Source of the DNA: Pseudoduganella albidiflava
Lineage (GTDB): Bacteria; Pseudomonadota; Gammaproteobacteria; Burkholderiales; Burkholderiaceae_D
Assembly: GCF_004322755.1 (NCBI RefSeq)
Contig: NZ_CP036401.1
Location: forward strand, 2,604,001 to 2,668,000
DNA: 64,000 nucleotides
Direction of reading: 5' to 3'
Position numbers and translations under genes: made by a program. Positions within the stretch are counted from its first letter, which is position 1. Each line of letters starts with the position of its first letter. Shown here piece by piece: positions 9,985-18,720 of the stretch. Below the pieces are notes generated by a model. The model was given only the letters and a program-made list of their open reading frames with translations. It did not search any database and had not been told where the DNA came from.

Positions 9985-11043
9985 TTACTCGCCGTGGAAT
10001 TCGTCCGCGTTCGCGAACAGGTCCCACGCGGCGATGAACAGCGCCGCGATCACGGGACCGATCACGAAGCCGTTCAGGCCGAACAGCGCCATGCCGCCGA
10101 TGGTCGACAGCAGCACGATGTAGTCGGGCAGCTTGGTATCCTTGCCGACCAGGATCGGGCGCAGCACGTTGTCGACCAGGCCGATCACCAGCACGCCGTA
10201 CAGCGCCAGCACGATGCCTTGCCACAGCGAGCCGGTGATCAGGAAATAGATCGCCACCGGGCCCCAGATGATGGCGGCGCCGACCGCCGGCAGCAGCGAC
10301 AGGAAGGCCATCACCACGGCCCACAGCAGCGGGCCCGGCACGTCGAGGAACCAGAAGATCGCGCCGCCCAGCGCGCCCTGCGCCATGGCCACCAGCACGT
10401 TGCCCTTGACGGTGGCGCGGATCACGGTGATGAAATTGTCGAACAGGGGCTTCTTGTAGCGCGAAGCCAGCGGCACCGCGCGCTTGATGCGGGCCGACAG
10501 CGTGCGCCCGTCGCGGAACAGGAAGAACAGCAGGTACAGCATCACCGTGATGCTGACCAGGAAGTCCAAGGCCTTGCTGCCGAAATTGATCGCATAGCGC
10601 GCCGTCGCCTGGCTGATCTGCGCGGCACCGGCCGTCAGCTTCTCCTGCAGCATGGCGATATTGGTCAGCTCGAAGCGCTCGAGCACCGAGATGGCCCAGG
10701 TGGGCAGGGCGGCGATCACGCGCTGGAACATCACGTTGAAATCGATCTGGCCCGTGTTGATCATGGTGTACACGGCCGATGCCTGGTCCACCATCGAGGC
10801 GGCGATCATCGCCAGCGGCATGATCACCATCAGGACGATCAGCAGCAGTGCCAGCAGCGCGGCGGAATTGGGCCGGTTGCCTAGCGCGTTCAGCAGCGCG
10901 GCATACAGCGGCGCGAAGACGATCGCGAACACCACGCCCCAGAACACGGCGCCGGAGAACGGCAGCAGGATCCAGAAGAACGCCAGCGTGACGATGCCGA
11001 GGAGGAGCAGGAACGAGGATTGCGGCAGAGTGTATCGCTTCAT
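9985..11043 (-). CDS. AI-2E/PerM-family membrane transporter
   Basis: 352 residues, with many hydrophobic segments. The pattern matches the AI-2 exporter (AI-2E, also called UPF0118/PerM) family: an N-terminal pair of helices (LLLLGIVTLAFFWILLPFSG), a soluble helical middle (about 90-160), then the helix cluster with the conserved GPVAIYFLI and GLVDNVLRPILVGK, and C-terminal FGLNGFVIGPVIAALF. Members have been tied to autoinducer-2 export or Na+/H+ antiport; the substrate here is unknown. It starts a two-gene unit with lhr, transcribed away from pqiA. No strong Shine-Dalgarno precedes the ATG. Confidence 0.9.
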   Translation of the reverse strand: MKRYTLPQSSFLLLLGIVTLAFFWILLPFSGAVFWGVVFAIVFAPLYAALLNALGNRPNSAALLALLLIVLMVIMPLAMIAASMVDQASAVYTMINTGQIDFNVMFQRVIAALPTWAISVLERFELTNIAMLQEKLTAGAAQISQATARYAINFGSKALDFLVSITVMLYLLFFLFRDGRTLSARIKRAVPLASRYKKPLFDNFITVIRATVKGNVLVAMAQGALGGAIFWFLDVPGPLLWAVVMAFLSLLPAVGAAIIWGPVAIYFLITGSLWQGIVLALYGVLVIGLVDNVLRPILVGKDTKLPDYIVLLSTIGGMALFGLNGFVIGPVIAALFIAAWDLFANADEFHGE

Positions 11044-11300
11044 GACTTGTATTGATGGCTGATTATTTTTTTTGGAAGTTTCGCGCGAGCTGAATGCGGG
11101 GTGGCCCCATCATAGCCGAACGGACAAGCTTTCCGTCGGCGGCATGCGACGGGCGCGCCAATCGTGCGCATTGGCTTCCCTTCCTCTGGTCATAATGACA
11201 AGATGCGACTGTCCGCCGTGCCCGGAGAACCGATGCTGCCATGTGACGACACACCGCTTGCCCCCTCGCCGTCCGGCGCGGCCGCCGCATGGAGGCGGCC

Positions 11301-12650
11301 GTGACGGAAGGGGAGCCGGTCAGCTGTCACGATTGCGGCGCGCTGCACTGCTGGCGGCCACTGGCCGATGGCCAGCGGGCCCGCTGCACCCGTTGCGGCA
11401 ACGTGCTGTACCGCTGGTACGCGACCGGGCCGGCACCGACGCCCGCATCGATGGTGGCCGTCACGCTCGGCGCCGTGCTGGTGTACCTGATCGCGCAGTG
11501 CTTTCCCATCGTCGAACTGGAAATGAATGGCCTGACCTCGGGCGCCACGCTGCTGCAGGCCATCGGCGTGCTGTGGAACGAACGGATGGAGGTGATCGCC
11601 GCCATGGTGTTCTTTTTCGTGGTGGCGTTTCCCGCGCTGGAACTGGGCGCGCTGCTGTACGTGTCGGCCGGGCTGCTGCGCGGGCGCCGCGTACCCGGCT
11701 TTCACCTGCTGCTGCGGGTGGTGCAGGGCGCGCGCCACTGGGCGATGACGGAAGTGCTGATGATCGGCATCCTCGTCACCGCCATCAAGATGACCAGCAT
11801 GGCGCGGGTGATACCCCATCCCGGCCTGTTCGCGTTCGGCGCGCTGACGATCCTGGGCGCGGTGGCGCTGCGCTACGAACCGCGCGCCTTGTGGGCGCTG
11901 GGCGAGCGGCTCGGCACGCGGCATGGTTACACGGCCCCGGCTTCCGTTCCTGCCCCTGCTTCTGCTTCCGCACCTGCCTCCGCCCCGCGCCAGCCGATCG
12001 ACTGCCACGCGTGCGGCCTGCTCAATGGCGGCGCCTGCGAGGGACGCCATTGCCGCCGCTGCGGCGCCGTGCTGCACCGGCGCATCCCCAACAGCATCAC
12101 GTGGACCTGGGCGCTGCTGGCCGCGGCCGCGCTGCTGTACGTGCCGGCCAACATCCTGCCCGTGATGTACACGGAATCGCTCGGCGGCACCGGCGGCGAC
12201 ACGATCATGAGCGGCGTGGCGCTGTTCTGGAACACCGGCTCGCCCGGGCTGGCCATCGTGATCTTCGTGGCCAGCGTGCTGGTGCCGGTGTCGAAGCTGC
12301 TGGCGCTGGCGCTGCTGGCCGGCACCGCGCAGTGGGGATCGCGCTGGGCGCCGGCCGGCCGCACCCGCCTCTACCGGGTGGTGGAATTCATCGGCCGCTG
12401 GTCGATGCTCGATATCTTTGTCGTCACGCTGACCGTGGCGCTGGTGCGCTTCCAGGCGCTGGCCGTGATCACGGCCGGCCCGGGCGCACTGGCGTTCGGC
12501 TGCGTGGTGATCCTGACGATGATCGCTTCCAGCCGCTTCGACCCGCGGCTGATCTGGGACCCGCTCGACAGCGAGGTACCCCGCGGCCGCATCGGCGGAG
12601 AAACCGACGGAGAAAATAACGGAGAAAGTAACGGAGAACTACATGCCTGA
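11301..12650 (+). CDS. pqiA: Intermembrane transport protein PqiA
   Basis: Inner-membrane partner of the PqiB MCE tunnel. The protein is two tandem PqiA domains, each opening with a zinc-ribbon-like cysteine set (CHDCG...CTRCG near the N-terminus, CHACG...CRRCG in the middle) followed by four membrane helices. A linker of alternating Pro/Ala/Ser separates the halves. I place the start at GTG 11301 because GGAGG lies 5 bases before it; an in-frame ATG at 11289 would add four residues but has no ribosome-binding site. The gene overlaps pqiB by 8 bases, and its last codons are made of a repeated Gly-Glu-Asn/Ser tract encoded by the tandem repeat at 12596-12642. Confidence 0.93.
   Translation: MTEGEPVSCHDCGALHCWRPLADGQRARCTRCGNVLYRWYATGPAPTPASMVAVTLGAVLVYLIAQCFPIVELEMNGLTSGATLLQAIGVLWNERMEVIAAMVFFFVVAFPALELGALLYVSAGLLRGRRVPGFHLLLRVVQGARHWAMTEVLMIGILVTAIKMTSMARVIPHPGLFAFGALTILGAVALRYEPRALWALGERLGTRHGYTAPASVPAPASASAPASAPRQPIDCHACGLLNGGACEGRHCRRCGAVLHRRIPNSITWTWALLAAAALLYVPANILPVMYTESLGGTGGDTIMSGVALFWNTGSPGLAIVIFVASVLVPVSKLLALALLAGTAQWGSRWAPAGRTRLYRVVEFIGRWSMLDIFVVTLTVALVRFQALAVITAGPGALAFGCVVILTMIASSRFDPRLIWDPLDSEVPRGRIGGETDGENNGESNGELHA
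12596..12642 (+). repeat. 12-bp tandem repeat carrying Shine-Dalgarno motifs before pqiB
   Basis: Four units with period 12 (CGGAGAAA plus four variable bases; starts at 12596, 12608, 12620, 12632) run straight into the pqiB ATG at 12643. Every unit contains GGAGA; the last one is 6 bases from the start codon, an ideal ribosome-binding site. The same bases encode the C-terminal tail of PqiA. Confidence 0.85.
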
Positions 12651-14259
12651 GCAAGACCTGCCGCCACCCGCCGTCGACCGGCCCAGCCGCTGGCTGCCCT
12701 CGCTGATCTGGCTTATCCCGGTGCTGGCGGCCGTCATCGGCGCCACGCAGGTGGTCAACTGGATGACCAGCCGCGGGCCGACGATCACCGTCAGCTTCGC
12801 CACCGGCGAAGGCCTGGAGGCGGGCAAGACCAAGGTCAAGTACAAGGATGTCGACATCGGCGAAGTGGTCGCCGTCACGCTGGGCGAGGATGCCAACCGG
12901 GTCGACGCGAAGATCCAGATGGCGCGCGAGGCGCGGCGCTTCACCGCCGAGGACACCCGTTTCTGGGTGGTGCGCCCGCAGATCGGCGCCAGCGGCGTGT
13001 CGGGCCTGGGCACGCTGCTGTCCGGCCCCTACATCGGCGCCGCGCCCGGCAGCAGGGAAACCACCACCAGCGTCTTCAAGGGGCTCGACACGCCGCCGGC
13101 CGTGCCGCCCGGCCTGAAGGGGCGCGAATACCGGCTGCATGCGGACAGCCTGGGTTCGGTCGGCATCGGTTCGCCCGTCTACTACCGCCGCCTGCGCGTG
13201 GGCCAGGTGGCCGCCTTCGAACTGGACCGGGAAGGCGACGGCATCGACATGTCCGTCTTCGTCGAAGACCGCTACGTGGGGTTCGTCGGGACGGACACGC
13301 GCTGGTGGCATGCCAGCGGCGTCGACCTGCGGCTGGACGCCGCCGGCTTCAAGCTGAATACGCAATCGCTGGCCGCGCTGGCCACGGGCGGCATCGCCTT
13401 CGAGTCCGGCAACGGGCGCAAGCCCGCGGCGGCGGCGCCAGCCGGTACCCGCTTCATCCTCGCCGAGGACCGCGCCGCGGCACTGCGCGCGCCCGATGGC
13501 CCGGCCGTGGCGGCGGTGCTGTACTTCGACCAGTCGCTGCGTGGCCTGGTGCCGGGCGCGCCGGTCGACTTCCGCGGCATCGTGCTGGGCGAGGTGCGCG
13601 CGGTCGGCGTGGAATTCGACCGCGTGCGCAGGGTATTCCGCATGCCGGTGACGATCGACCTGTATCCGGGCCGGCTGGGCAAGCGCTTCCTGGATGCTTA
13701 CTCGGGCGACGTACAGGCCGGCCACGACACCATGGCGCGCATGATCGGACGGGGGCTGCGCGGCCAGCTGCGCACCGGCAGCCTGCTGACCAACCAGCTG
13801 TACATCGCGCTGGACTTCTTCCCCAACGCGCCGAAGGCGGCGCTGGTGGTGGAACCGGACCGGCTCGTGCTGCCCACCGTGCCCGGCTCGCTGGACGAGC
13901 TGCAAAGCCAGCTGCTGAGCATTGCCCGCAAGCTCGACAAGGTGCCCTTCGACGAGATCGGCGCGAACCTGAACCGCACGCTGGCGCAGGCCAACACTAC
14001 GCTCGAGAAGCTGGGAACGACGATCGAGCGCGTCGACGGCGAGGTGCTGCCGGAAGTGACGGAGACGCTGGCCTCGGCCCGTAAAACCTTTGCCAGCGCG
14101 GAAAGCCTGCTGGCGCAGGATGCGCCGCTGCAGTCCGACCTGCGCCGCACCTTGCAGGAAGTGACGCGCACGATGGAATCCATCGATGCGCTGGCCGAGT
14201 ACCTCGAACGCCACCCGGAATCGCTGATTCGCGGCAAACCGCAGGAGAAGAAAAAATGA
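12643..14259 (+). CDS. pqiB: Intermembrane transport protein PqiB (MCE domains)
   Basis: 538 residues, near the E. coli PqiB length (546). One N-terminal transmembrane helix (SLIWLIPVLAAVIGATQVV, about residues 20-40) is followed by three MCE domains, starting with ITVSFATGEGLEAGKTKVKY and repeating with LGSVGIGSPVYYRRLRVGQV and VPGAPVDFRGIVLGEVRAVG. The C-terminal third is a predicted coiled coil (heptad-rich ARKLDKVPFDEIGANL to QEVTRTMESIDALAEYL) that would form the periplasm-spanning needle for lipid transfer between membranes. It overlaps pqiA by 8 bases and pqiC by 4, so the three are one operon. Confidence 0.95.
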   Translation: MPEQDLPPPAVDRPSRWLPSLIWLIPVLAAVIGATQVVNWMTSRGPTITVSFATGEGLEAGKTKVKYKDVDIGEVVAVTLGEDANRVDAKIQMAREARRFTAEDTRFWVVRPQIGASGVSGLGTLLSGPYIGAAPGSRETTTSVFKGLDTPPAVPPGLKGREYRLHADSLGSVGIGSPVYYRRLRVGQVAAFELDREGDGIDMSVFVEDRYVGFVGTDTRWWHASGVDLRLDAAGFKLNTQSLAALATGGIAFESGNGRKPAAAAPAGTRFILAEDRAAALRAPDGPAVAAVLYFDQSLRGLVPGAPVDFRGIVLGEVRAVGVEFDRVRRVFRMPVTIDLYPGRLGKRFLDAYSGDVQAGHDTMARMIGRGLRGQLRTGSLLTNQLYIALDFFPNAPKAALVVEPDRLVLPTVPGSLDELQSQLLSIARKLDKVPFDEIGANLNRTLAQANTTLEKLGTTIERVDGEVLPEVTETLASARKTFASAESLLAQDAPLQSDLRRTLQEVTRTMESIDALAEYLERHPESLIRGKPQEKKK

Positions 14260-14873
14260 ACCGTCCCCTCGCTTCCTGCCTGGCGCTGGCGGCCGGATTG
14301 CTGGCCGGCTGCGCGGCACCGCCGGCCGACCATTTCTATACGCTGTCCGGCGGCGCCACGCCAGCGCCAGCGCCGGCACCTGCCGCGGCCAGGGTGTACA
14401 TCGAAATGCTGGCCGTGAACATCCCGGCGCAGGTGCAGCGCAACCAGCTCGTCGTCGGCGCCGGCGGGGAAGGGCGGGTCGAGGTGCTGGACCAGCACCG
14501 CTGGGCCGGCCCGCTGGCCGACGAGATCGGCGGCGCGCTGTCGCTGGGCGTCACGGCCCGGCTCGGCGCGATCGATGTCTACCGCACGCCGGCGCCCGAT
14601 GGCGCGGCGGTGTACCGGATCAGCACCAACGTGCAGCGCTTCGAATCCGTGCCGGGCAGCTACGCCCTGGTCGACGCCGTGTGGAGCGTGCGGCAGGTGG
14701 GCAGCGCTACCGTGCTGACCTGCCGCAGCGTGCTGCGCGAGGAGGCCGGCGCCGGCTACGAGGGAGTGGTGGCGGCGCACCGGGCGGCGCTTGGCAAGCT
14801 GGCGGACGCGATCGCCGCCGGCGTGCGGGATCGGGAGAGTGGCGGGCAAGGCGGCGGGCAGGGCGGTTGCTGA
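14256..14873 (+). CDS. pqiC: Lipoprotein PqiC (ABC-type transport auxiliary)
   Basis: 205 residues. Signal peptide with lipobox LLAGC (Cys19), followed by the family signature DHFYTLSGG. PqiC is an outer-membrane lipoprotein that docks the PqiB needle. The ATG overlaps the pqiB stop (ATGA). The C-terminal tail is a short Gly-rich run (ESGGQGGGQGGC) with a terminal Cys, unlike the conserved part, and is probably disordered. The end of the operon falls here; no clear intrinsic terminator follows. Confidence 0.92.
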   Translation: MNRPLASCLALAAGLLAGCAAPPADHFYTLSGGATPAPAPAPAAARVYIEMLAVNIPAQVQRNQLVVGAGGEGRVEVLDQHRWAGPLADEIGGALSLGVTARLGAIDVYRTPAPDGAAVYRISTNVQRFESVPGSYALVDAVWSVRQVGSATVLTCRSVLREEAGAGYEGVVAAHRAALGKLADAIAAGVRDRESGGQGGGQGGC

Positions 14874-14983
14874 GGGATAAAGGCGCGCATAACGCGCTGT
14901 GCGGCCGTCTCGCTCATTGACCAAGAACGCCTGACAAACCGCTCGCTTGTCCTGAGAGCAACAACTTCGTACACTGAGCCATT

Positions 14984-15018
14984 GCGACCGGCTGCTTTCG
15001 GCCAGAAGCAGACGTTGC
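14984..15018 (+). repeat. Degenerate 35-bp element, copy 1
   Basis: Starts GCGACCGGC and ends GCAGACGTTGC, with an internal CTGCTT...AAGCAG hairpin. A diverged copy in opposite orientation lies at 15377-15413, so the pair flanks the broken zinc-ribbon gene. It is non-coding. Confidence 0.45.
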
Positions 15019-15054
15019 AAATCTCCTCTGATGCTCCTTTTTTACAGGTCTGCC

Positions 15055-15339
15055 ATGCCTGACGTTATCGCCGCACACAAACATAGCTCGCAGCATCGCG
15101 CAGAACTTTCACGTAGTAGCCAGTGCGGCTGTTTCCATTGCTTGGCGAGGTTTGAGCCAAGCGAAATACTGGACTGGGTTGATTGGCCAAAAGGAACGCC
15201 AGAGTCTGGTCAGCTTGATTCGGGGACGACAGCGCTTTGCCCAGTCTGCGGAATAGACTCCGTGATTGGATCAATCTAAGGATTTCCGATCACGACCGAA
15301 TTCTTGAGCGAAATGCGAGATCACTGGTTTGGCACCTGA
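15055..15339 (+). pseudogene. CGCFYC/CPYCG zinc-ribbon cytoplasmic protein gene, broken by in-frame TAA
   Basis: The open part (15055-15279, from ATG at 15055) encodes about 74 residues of a small, widespread uncharacterised family: HKHSSQHRAEL, CGCFHCL, a hydrophobic EILDWVDW, and TALCPVCGIDSVIG. Four cysteines in two CxxC pairs should bind zinc. The frame stops at TAA 15277-15279, but translation past it continues in the same frame with GFPITTEFLSEMRDHWFGT to a TGA at 15337, which is exactly the conserved C-terminus of the family. One base change (for example TCA to TAA) explains the break. The truncated product may still fold, so loss of function is inferred. Confidence 0.75.
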
Positions 15340-15376
15340 ACAACGCGGCTGGAGATTGGGTTGCTTGAATGATGCC

Positions 15377-15413
15377 GCTCAACGTCTGCAATGGGGCGGA
15401 ACCGGCCGGTCGC
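15377..15413 (-). repeat. Degenerate 35-bp element, inverted copy 2
   Basis: On the minus strand it begins GCGACCGGC and contains GCAGACGTTG, aligning over its length with copy 1 at 14984-15018. Nothing else was recognised in the gap from 15340 to 15568. Confidence 0.4.
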
Positions 15414-15568
15414 GGTAGGCCAGTTACTGCCAGGAGCGGTCCGTCGGAGTCAGTAGAGATCGGCCCCAACCAGCGGATTTCTAGAAGATACTGCTCTGTT
15501 TGCCTTGCCTTGCACCAAGGATCCTCCCCAATTGCGGACACCGCTTCAACGGACGACGCCGCTGAAAG

Positions 15569-16024
15569 TCATCGAGCCATACAGAACGCGGCGTAGTCCG
15601 CATTGCCAATGCCGACCTGCGCCCACACAACACGTTTCTCACCACCGATCCGGTCATATTGCCTATCAGCATCCCAGAGCGTCATCACCTGATCAGGGAA
15701 AAAGTAACTGGAAATGTCGAAGCGGTGTGGCGCTTCCTCCCCGGAGGCTATCAACTTGAACAATTCCTTGGCTGGCATATCGAAAACGTGGCGACCGCGG
15801 TAACACGCGTCATATTCAGCTGAATAGGAAACACCGATGAAGCTGGCGCGGCCTTCCGTGTACTCAACCTGAATCGAGTTGGTGCAGTAATAATCAAGTT
15901 CCCTGCGAACCGACCGCAACGGAAATCCGGCAGCGTGCATCGCCTCACGCACTTCCTCTCGACTGGCACCAAGGGCCACAGGACCCCAACCGTGATGGGG
16001 ACGGAATTCGAACTGATACGCCAT
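15569..16024 (-). CDS. Hypothetical protein
   Basis: 151 residues, soluble, no signal peptide or membrane helix. I do not recognise the family. The N-terminus (FRPHHGWGPVALGASREEV) followed by a stretch reading 'may function as small metabolite or toxin-neutralising fold' cannot be claimed; only the start pattern of a GxxxLGxS-type beta-alpha repeat is visible, as in several small immunity-type or SMI-like proteins. Charged and aromatic residues are evenly spread and codon use is plausible for a real gene. ATG at 16024 with a weak AAGG 11 bases upstream. It lies in a lower-GC patch next to two broken genes. Confidence 0.6.
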   Translation of the reverse strand: MAYQFEFRPHHGWGPVALGASREEVREAMHAAGFPLRSVRRELDYYCTNSIQVEYTEGRASFIGVSYSAEYDACYRGRHVFDMPAKELFKLIASGEEAPHRFDISSYFFPDQVMTLWDADRQYDRIGGEKRVVWAQVGIGNADYAAFCMAR

Positions 16025-16274
16025 GGGGGAACGCGCCTTATATGAACGGGGTCGTATGGACCCTAAGTATAGGATCGGCGGCTTTTATCGACAATGGGCG
16101 GTCATGGCAGTCCGTGAATTTTTCACGATGGCGTTGGATCGTTGGACGCGCCCACGGATGGCTGCACCGTTTTCGCAGACTGCGCATCCGTCATGAACAG
16201 CGGGCCGACATTCACCAGGCCTTTCTTTCGCTTGCGTGCTTACTCATCTGTTGGAGATACGTTGAGAGGTTTTG

Positions 16275-16729
16275 TCAGGCGTACCAAGAGTGACTGGAGC
16301 GCTGACCAGTACTCCGCGTCGATGAATATTGTCCATTCATGACTTCTGCCGTATGCAACAGGTCAGTGTACTCCCGAACTTCGGCGATTTTTCCGCCTCG
16401 AATCCGGAACAGAATGTGGTACTCGTTCTCATATACTCTCCCGCTTCTTGTTTCTCCAAGCGAGCGAGCTTACGCAGCGACGATATCACCCTCCCCAATT
16501 GAGCTCTTTAACTGCATTGCGAGCCGGCCGTCGAAAAAGGCAAAGAGATCGTTGAATACGGGCCGCATTTCTGCTTTCGTGCGCAATCCGGAAAAAGCGG
16601 ACGGTTCGGTTTCCCGTTGACCCACCAGGTCGCGTCATCACTCATCATGTCAAGAATCTCGTTCACGCCACCTTTTTGAAAGTGGCTGAGGAAGCGTTTG
16701 ACGAGATTCTTGTTTGCTGTGATATTCAT
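16275..16729 (-). pseudogene. SnoaL-like/ketosteroid-isomerase-fold gene, frameshifted and with an internal stop
   Basis: Start ATG 16729 has AGGAA 6 bases upstream. The first frame gives NKNLVKRFLSHFQKGGVNEI and MMSDDATWWVNGKP, typical of the SnoaL/NTF2-like fold. Around 16640-16600 the homology moves to another frame (TKAEMRPVFNDLFAFF, GRLAMQLKSSIGEGDIVAA), then hits a TAA where the family has a Glu or Ser, then resumes in the same frame (ARSLGETRSGRVYENEYH, LFRIRGGKIAEVREYTD) to a TGA at 16275-16277. One frameshift plus one nonsense mutation make this a clear pseudogene. The 16025-16274 gap upstream of its end holds no gene I can support. Confidence 0.85.
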
Positions 16730-16835
16730 GAGTACTTCCTCGATGCAAGATGGGCCAGGACGGCTGGTGCTCGCCGGTCGGGCGTGTTCTGCCTGCCCGG
16801 AATTGGCAGAGCGTTGTCCACTGCAGCTTATGTGG

Positions 16836-17636
16836 CTACTTCAGATTCCTGTCATTGCGGCCTGAGAGGTGTATTGAAAGACCAGTTTGCCCAGGGAGAA
16901 TGTCGCTCCGCAATGTAAGCGCCGGGATATCGTAATCGCCCTTGTTCTGAGGACGGAACGCGATGGGATCCGCGCTGAAGAGAGTATCGAGACGTTGTCC
17001 GAGTTCGTCGCAGATGCGAGCAAACCTGCTCTCATCGGTGCTGCCGGTTCGGTACACCACGAACGGCGGCAGGACGTCGAAGCCCGGATAGAACAGAATG
17101 CCGTGCTGGATCGGGTAGAGCATGTCGTTGATCGGACCGTTGATGCCACGCGGACCGTAGTGTGATTCCCAACCACCTGCTGTCACCATGAGCATGGCCC
17201 GCTTTCCAGCTAAAGTGCCCTCGCCAAAACGATCTCCCCAGTGTGTGACGGAATGCTCGCCAACGCCATAGGCGAAGCCGAACGCATATACCCGGTCTAT
17301 CCAGCCTTTCAAAATCGCCGGCATGGAATACCACCAAAGCGGGAACTGAAAAATTACCGCATCGGCCCACAACAGCTTCTCTTGCTCGCGGGTGATGTCT
17401 TCACTTTGAAAGCCGTTTTCGAAAGCATGCCTGGATTCCATGGCAACATCGAACCGGGTCGTGGACAGCCGTTGGGTGGTGTCCGCGGCATCGACAATGG
17501 CTTTCCATTGCATACCGTACAAATCCGACAATTGCACGTGGTGTCCAGCGCTTTGCAGGCGCTGTACGGCGAAATCTTTCAGCGCACCGTTCAGGGACCT
17601 GGATTCCGGATGTGCATGGATGAGAAGAATGTTCAT
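16836..17636 (-). CDS. NAD(P)H-dependent quinone reductase, flavodoxin fold
   Basis: 266 residues, matching the NQO1/KefF-like family of FAD or FMN oxidoreductases that reduce quinones by two electrons. Visible: ILLIHAHPESRSLNGAL (flavin phosphate loop), ADAVIFQFPLWWYSMPAILKGWIDRV (the conserved FPLWW segment), and LMVTAGGWESHYGPRGING. The tail after about residue 215 is family-like and ends with a short extension. It is divergent from the LysR gene at 17725 with an 88-bp shared regulatory region, a classic arrangement in which the regulator controls the reductase. Confidence 0.9.
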   Translation of the reverse strand: MNILLIHAHPESRSLNGALKDFAVQRLQSAGHHVQLSDLYGMQWKAIVDAADTTQRLSTTRFDVAMESRHAFENGFQSEDITREQEKLLWADAVIFQFPLWWYSMPAILKGWIDRVYAFGFAYGVGEHSVTHWGDRFGEGTLAGKRAMLMVTAGGWESHYGPRGINGPINDMLYPIQHGILFYPGFDVLPPFVVYRTGSTDESRFARICDELGQRLDTLFSADPIAFRPQNKGDYDIPALTLRSDILPGQTGLSIHLSGRNDRNLK

Positions 17637-17680
17637 GACTGGTCTTTCAACATAAGCAGAAGGGGACAGACTAATTTCGA

Positions 17681-17695
17681 TTCAGGTATATTGAA
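17681..17695. promoter_or_regulatory. Candidate LysR binding box
   Basis: TTCAGGTATATTGAA is a 4-bp-arm palindrome containing a T-N11-A core, the standard LysR-type recognition pattern. It lies in the 88-bp space between the quinone reductase and the divergent LysR gene, 30 bases from the LysR start. Confidence 0.55.
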
Positions 17696-17724
17696 AATGA
17701 ATTGTCAACATACGAGCTATTAAG

Positions 17725-18618
17725 ATGATTAATTTGAGGAGCCTCGACTTGAACCTGCTGGTCACGCTCGACGTGCTGTTGACTGAACGGAATGTCACGC
17801 GCGCAGCCCGGCGCCTCAACTATTCACAGCCCTCCGTCAGCGTTCACCTTGCTAAGCTCAGGGATATGTTTGGTGATCCGCTCCTGCTGCCTGGTCCGCG
17901 TGGAATGCAGGCCACGGCGAGAGCTGAGGAGTTGCGCCAGCCATTGCGCGAAGCGCTGGAATCGCTGGAGCGCGCAGTGACGCCGGGCCGCCCGTTCAAC
18001 CCGGCCGAGTCCGAACACACCTGGCGCGTCGCTGCTTCAGACTCCAGTGGGGCGACCATCCTTCTACCGGCGATGACCGCTATCCGGGCGGCAGCGCCCG
18101 GAACCCGGCTTGCAGTACTGGACCTGGTACCGTCACACATTGCTAAGCAAGCTGAACAGGGGGAGGTGGATCTCGCCTTCCACACTGAAGAAGGCTCTCC
18201 TCCCGGACTGCGCCGTCGCAAGCTCTTCGCAGAGCGCTATGTGCTTGCCGGTAGAGTGGGGCATCCGCATTTACGCCCGGGACTGACGCTAGCGGAGTTC
18301 TGCGAACTGGAGCATGTCATGATGTCTCCGGATCGCGGCGGCTTCCATGGTGCGACTGACGATGTGCTGGCCAACGCCGGCTTGAAGCGCAAGGTGGTCC
18401 TTTCCGTTCCACACTTTTTACTCATGCTGTCCGTCCTGGCCAGTACCGACCTCGTGGCGATGTTGCCCTCGCGTCTGGTGCGCAATACGCAAGCACTGCA
18501 GGTTATCGAACCGCCGTTGGATGTTCCCGGCTATGACATGGTCATGCGCTGGCATGAGCGTTCTCATCGGGATCCTGCGCATCAGTGGTTGCGGGAAATC
18601 ATCGCAACGCTGGCATGA
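17725..18618 (+). CDS. LysR-family transcriptional regulator
   Basis: 297 residues. N-terminal winged helix-turn-helix (LDLNLLVTLDVLLTERNVTRAARRLNYSQPSVSVHLAKLR, residues about 6-46; quoted here in two parts: LTERNVTRAARRLNYSQ then PSVSVHLAKL) and a C-terminal periplasmic-binding-like effector domain. The look is of the NodD/NahR/PcpR branch, which often responds to aromatic compounds. It is divergent from the quinone reductase and probably regulates it through the box at 17681-17695, also repressing itself. Confidence 0.9.
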   Translation: MINLRSLDLNLLVTLDVLLTERNVTRAARRLNYSQPSVSVHLAKLRDMFGDPLLLPGPRGMQATARAEELRQPLREALESLERAVTPGRPFNPAESEHTWRVAASDSSGATILLPAMTAIRAAAPGTRLAVLDLVPSHIAKQAEQGEVDLAFHTEEGSPPGLRRRKLFAERYVLAGRVGHPHLRPGLTLAEFCELEHVMMSPDRGGFHGATDDVLANAGLKRKVVLSVPHFLLMLSVLASTDLVAMLPSRLVRNTQALQVIEPPLDVPGYDMVMRWHERSHRDPAHQWLREIIATLA

Positions 18619-18720
18619 AGGGATGGGTAGCCTGCAGCCCCCAGAGAAAACTTCTCGACTCAAACCGCGCACTGCCGGAGCGACTCATGCCGCGCCCTGG
18701 CCGAAGTTCTGTCACGCGCT

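Noticed and set aside
14984..15413. Integron attC sites around the small low-GC genes
   Set aside because: One copy has a GTTRRRY-like core, but paired core sites and a common orientation are missing and no integrase is present.
16130..16260. Minus-strand GLVNVGPLFMTDAQSAKTVQ fragment
   Set aside because: Reminded me of short frames annotated as hypothetical near insertion elements, but no start, no ends and no transposase nearby.
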